Shown here: positions 6,189 through 7,827 of the stretch, one piece after another
Position numbering within the stretch: position 1 is the stretch's first letter
Layout: each line of letters opens with the position of its first letter
Source: an uncultured bacterium
GTDB taxonomy: Bacteria; Acidobacteriota; Thermoanaerobaculia; Multivoradales; JAHEKO01
DNA: 7,827 nucleotides
Assembly (NCBI GenBank): GCA_938016625.1
Contig: CALILB010000128.1
Span: 1-7,827 of the forward strand
Direction of reading: 5' to 3'
Translations under genes and position numbers: made by a program
Notes under the pieces: model-generated
The model's input: only the letters and a program-made list of their open reading frames with translations
What the model was told of the DNA's origin: nothing
Database searches by the model: none

Positions 6189-7526
6189 TTGACCCGCTTG
6201 GCCGATCTGGTTTCCCGCCTCGATGCCGAGGATGCGGCTCGGTTCTCACCCCTGGTCGACACCCTCATCGACCTCGGTCTGTCGCAGGATCTGGCAGCCG
6301 CCGCCTGGCTGGTGCCAGGGCGGATCGAGGTCCTGGGCAAGCATACCGACTATGCCGGTGGCCGCAGCCTGGTGACAGCCACCGAACAGGGATTTGCCCT
6401 GGTGGCCACCGCCAGAGAGGACAACCGTCTCCGGGTCATCGATGTGGAGCGCCGGGAGATCGAAGAGCTCGAGCTGCGGCCCGATCTCGAGCTCCCAATA
6501 GGACACTGGTCGGTCTACCCGGCTACCGTCGCACGGCGGCTCGCCGCCAATTTCCCCGGTGACCTGTGGGGGGCCGACATCGCCCTGGCCAGCAATCTGC
6601 CGCCGGCCGCGGGCTTGAGCAGCTCGAGCGCCCTCGTGGTGGCGGTTTTCCTGGCGCTGGCCAAGGTCAACCGTCTCGAACAGAGAGACGAGTACCCCCG
6701 CGAGATCGACACCCCCGAGAAGCTCGCTGGCTATCTGGGCGCGGTGGAGAACGGTCTGAGCTTTGGTGGTCTAGAGGGTGAGGCGGGGGTCGGAACTCTG
6801 GGTGGCAGCGAGGACCACACCGCCATCCTTTGCTCTCGACCTGCCCAGCTCCGCCAGTACAGCTATCTTCCGGTGCGTCTGGAGCGCCGCATCCCGCTGC
6901 CGGAAGATCTCTGCTTTGCCGTCGCTGCCAGCGGGGTCACGGCCGAGAAGACAGGGGCAGCCCTCGACCGGTACAACCGGCTCTCCGGACTAACCATCGA
7001 TATCGCCTCGATCTGGAGGCGGGCCAGGGGCACGCGAGCCCACCATCTGGCGGCCGCCCTCGTCGACTCTGCCGGCTCGCCCGACGCCATCCGCGCGGTT
7101 CTTACCAAAGCAGCAGAGACCACGCTCTCCGCCACCGAGCTTCTGCGTCGCTTCGAGCACTTCCTTGAGGAGAACGACGAGATCGTCGTCGGTGGCGGTG
7201 ACTCGCTGGCAAATGGAGATCTGCGGACCTTTGGCGAGCTGGTCGATCGCTCACAGCGGTTGGCCGAGGAGCTGTTGGGCAACCAGATCCCGGAGACCAT
7301 CTATCTGCAGCGCTCGGCGCGCGAGCTGGGCGCGGTCGCGGCCTCCGCCTTTGGCGGCGGCTTTGGTGGTGCGGTCTGGGCCCTGGTCGAAAGGGAAGCG
7401 ATCGACCGTTTTGTCATCGCCTGGTCGGGGCGCTACAACGAGCGCTTTCCCGAGCACCAGGAGGAAGCGCGCTTCTTTACCACCACGGCGGCAACCGGCG
7501 CCCGCGAAATCGAACCGTTACCATAG
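6189..7526 (+). CDS. GHMP kinase, galactokinase-like sugar-1-kinase
   Basis: 445 residues from a TTG start one base after the upstream stop. Three GHMP kinase motifs are clear. PGRIEVLGKHTDYAGGRS (43-60) is the galactokinase sugar-binding signature. LPPAAGLSSSSALVVA (137-152) is the ATP phosphate-binding loop. FGGGFGGAVWALV (388-400) is the third motif. D209, in GGSEDHTAIL, lines up with the catalytic Asp of galactokinase (usually MDQ; here EDH). R45, H52 and D54 of the signature are kept, but K51 replaces the Glu that contacts the C6 hydroxyl in galactokinases (E43 in human GALK1). About nine extra residues (around 191-200, Gly/Glu rich) stand before the catalytic Asp, and the protein is longer than usual GalK (about 380-390). 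The product should be a sugar-1-phosphate, used by the nucleotidyltransferase next door. Galactose is possible, but another sugar is as likely. Confidence 0.9.
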   Translation: MTRLADLVSRLDAEDAARFSPLVDTLIDLGLSQDLAAAAWLVPGRIEVLGKHTDYAGGRSLVTATEQGFALVATAREDNRLRVIDVERREIEELELRPDLELPIGHWSVYPATVARRLAANFPGDLWGADIALASNLPPAAGLSSSSALVVAVFLALAKVNRLEQRDEYPREIDTPEKLAGYLGAVENGLSFGGLEGEAGVGTLGGSEDHTAILCSRPAQLRQYSYLPVRLERRIPLPEDLCFAVAASGVTAEKTGAALDRYNRLSGLTIDIASIWRRARGTRAHHLAAALVDSAGSPDAIRAVLTKAAETTLSATELLRRFEHFLEENDEIVVGGGDSLANGDLRTFGELVDRSQRLAEELLGNQIPETIYLQRSARELGAVAASAFGGGFGGAVWALVEREAIDRFVIAWSGRYNERFPEHQEEARFFTTTAATGAREIEPLP

Positions 7527-7533
7527 GCTTTCG

Positions 7534-7827
7534 ATGCGATTCAGCGCCATCGACTGGGCCGTGGTTGTGGCCTATTTCGGTCTCACCCTGGCCGTCGGCT
7601 TCTGGACGGCACGGCGGGCCGGTCGCAGCTCGGCCGAGTTCTTTCTCTCCGGTCGCTCGATGCCCTGGTGGCTGCTGGGGCTCTCGATGGTGGCCACCAC
7701 CTTCTCCACCGACACACCCAACCTGGTGGCCGACATCACCCGTACCGGAGGGGTCGCCGGCAACTGGGTGTGGTGGGCCTTTCTGCTGACCGGGATGCTC
7801 ACCGTCTTTGTCTACGCCCGGCTCTGG
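7534..7827 (+). CDS. sodium:solute symporter (SSS/SLC5 family), N-terminal part
   Basis: 98 codons from the ATG at 7534, still open at the window's end, so about the last four fifths of the protein are missing. The start MRFSAIDWAVVVAYF, then FFLSGRSMPWWLLGLSMVATTFSTDTP (residues 37-62 give this in order), is the typical opening of the solute:sodium symporter family. The ATTFSTDTP stretch lies in the first core helix, which carries Na2-site ligands in the vSGLT structure. Hydrophobic segments are visible at about 5-24, 44-60 and 77-95. It begins seven bases after the kinase stop, so it is probably co-transcribed with it and may import the sugar that the kinase phosphorylates. Substrates in this family range from sugars to amino acids and sialic acid, and this fragment cannot tell them apart. 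Confidence 0.9.
   Translation, partial: MRFSAIDWAVVVAYFGLTLAVGFWTARRAGRSSAEFFLSGRSMPWWLLGLSMVATTFSTDTPNLVADITRTGGVAGNWVWWAFLLTGMLTVFVYARLW

Noticed and set aside
5729..6340. 203-residue - strand frame opposite the nucleotidyltransferase and GHMP kinase
   Set aside because: The + strand genes there carry clear catalytic motifs; the antisense translation has none and is Arg/Ser-rich.

Overview
The window is GC-rich bacterial chromosome with every gene on the + strand and almost no space between genes (gaps of 1 to about 52 bases). I see no RNA genes, CRISPR arrays, insertion sequences or long repeats. The fused system II cytochrome c biogenesis protein, GC-ending codon use and frequent non-ATG starts suit a free-living Gram-negative lineage. 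Acidobacteriota or a neighbouring phylum is my best guess from the look of the proteins; this is inference and no sequence marker proves it.

Layout: (1) 1-426, the 3' end of an ADP-ribosylglycohydrolase (DraG/ARH family) with an unusual C-terminal hydrophobic tail. (2) 453-1607, a seven-helix membrane protein of unrecognised function whose outer-face C-terminal domain resembles the end of type II secretion pseudopilin GspG. (3) 1660-2487, a YwiC-like membrane protein. (4) 2528-4867, a ResB-CcsA (CcsBA) fusion, a one-protein cytochrome c synthase with all four heme-handling histidines. (5) 4919-5341, a DoxX-family membrane protein. (6) 5354-6187, a sugar-1-phosphate nucleotidyltransferase. (7) 6189-7526, a galactokinase-like GHMP kinase. 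(8) 7534-end, the N-terminal part of a sodium:solute symporter.

How the genes work together: genes 3 and 4 look like an envelope or respiratory pair, with CcsBA attaching heme to apocytochromes outside the membrane. Genes 6 to 8 read as a sugar salvage cassette: symporter imports a sugar, GHMP kinase makes the sugar-1-phosphate, nucleotidyltransferase makes the NDP-sugar. The kinase carries Lys where galactokinases have the Glu that contacts the sugar C6 hydroxyl, so the substrate may not be galactose. This cassette is the best candidate for an undescribed pathway here. The second is the GspG-like domain on a polytopic membrane protein.

There is no intergenic stretch above 300 bases. Long ORFs in other frames and on the - strand are GC-driven shadows of the genes listed.
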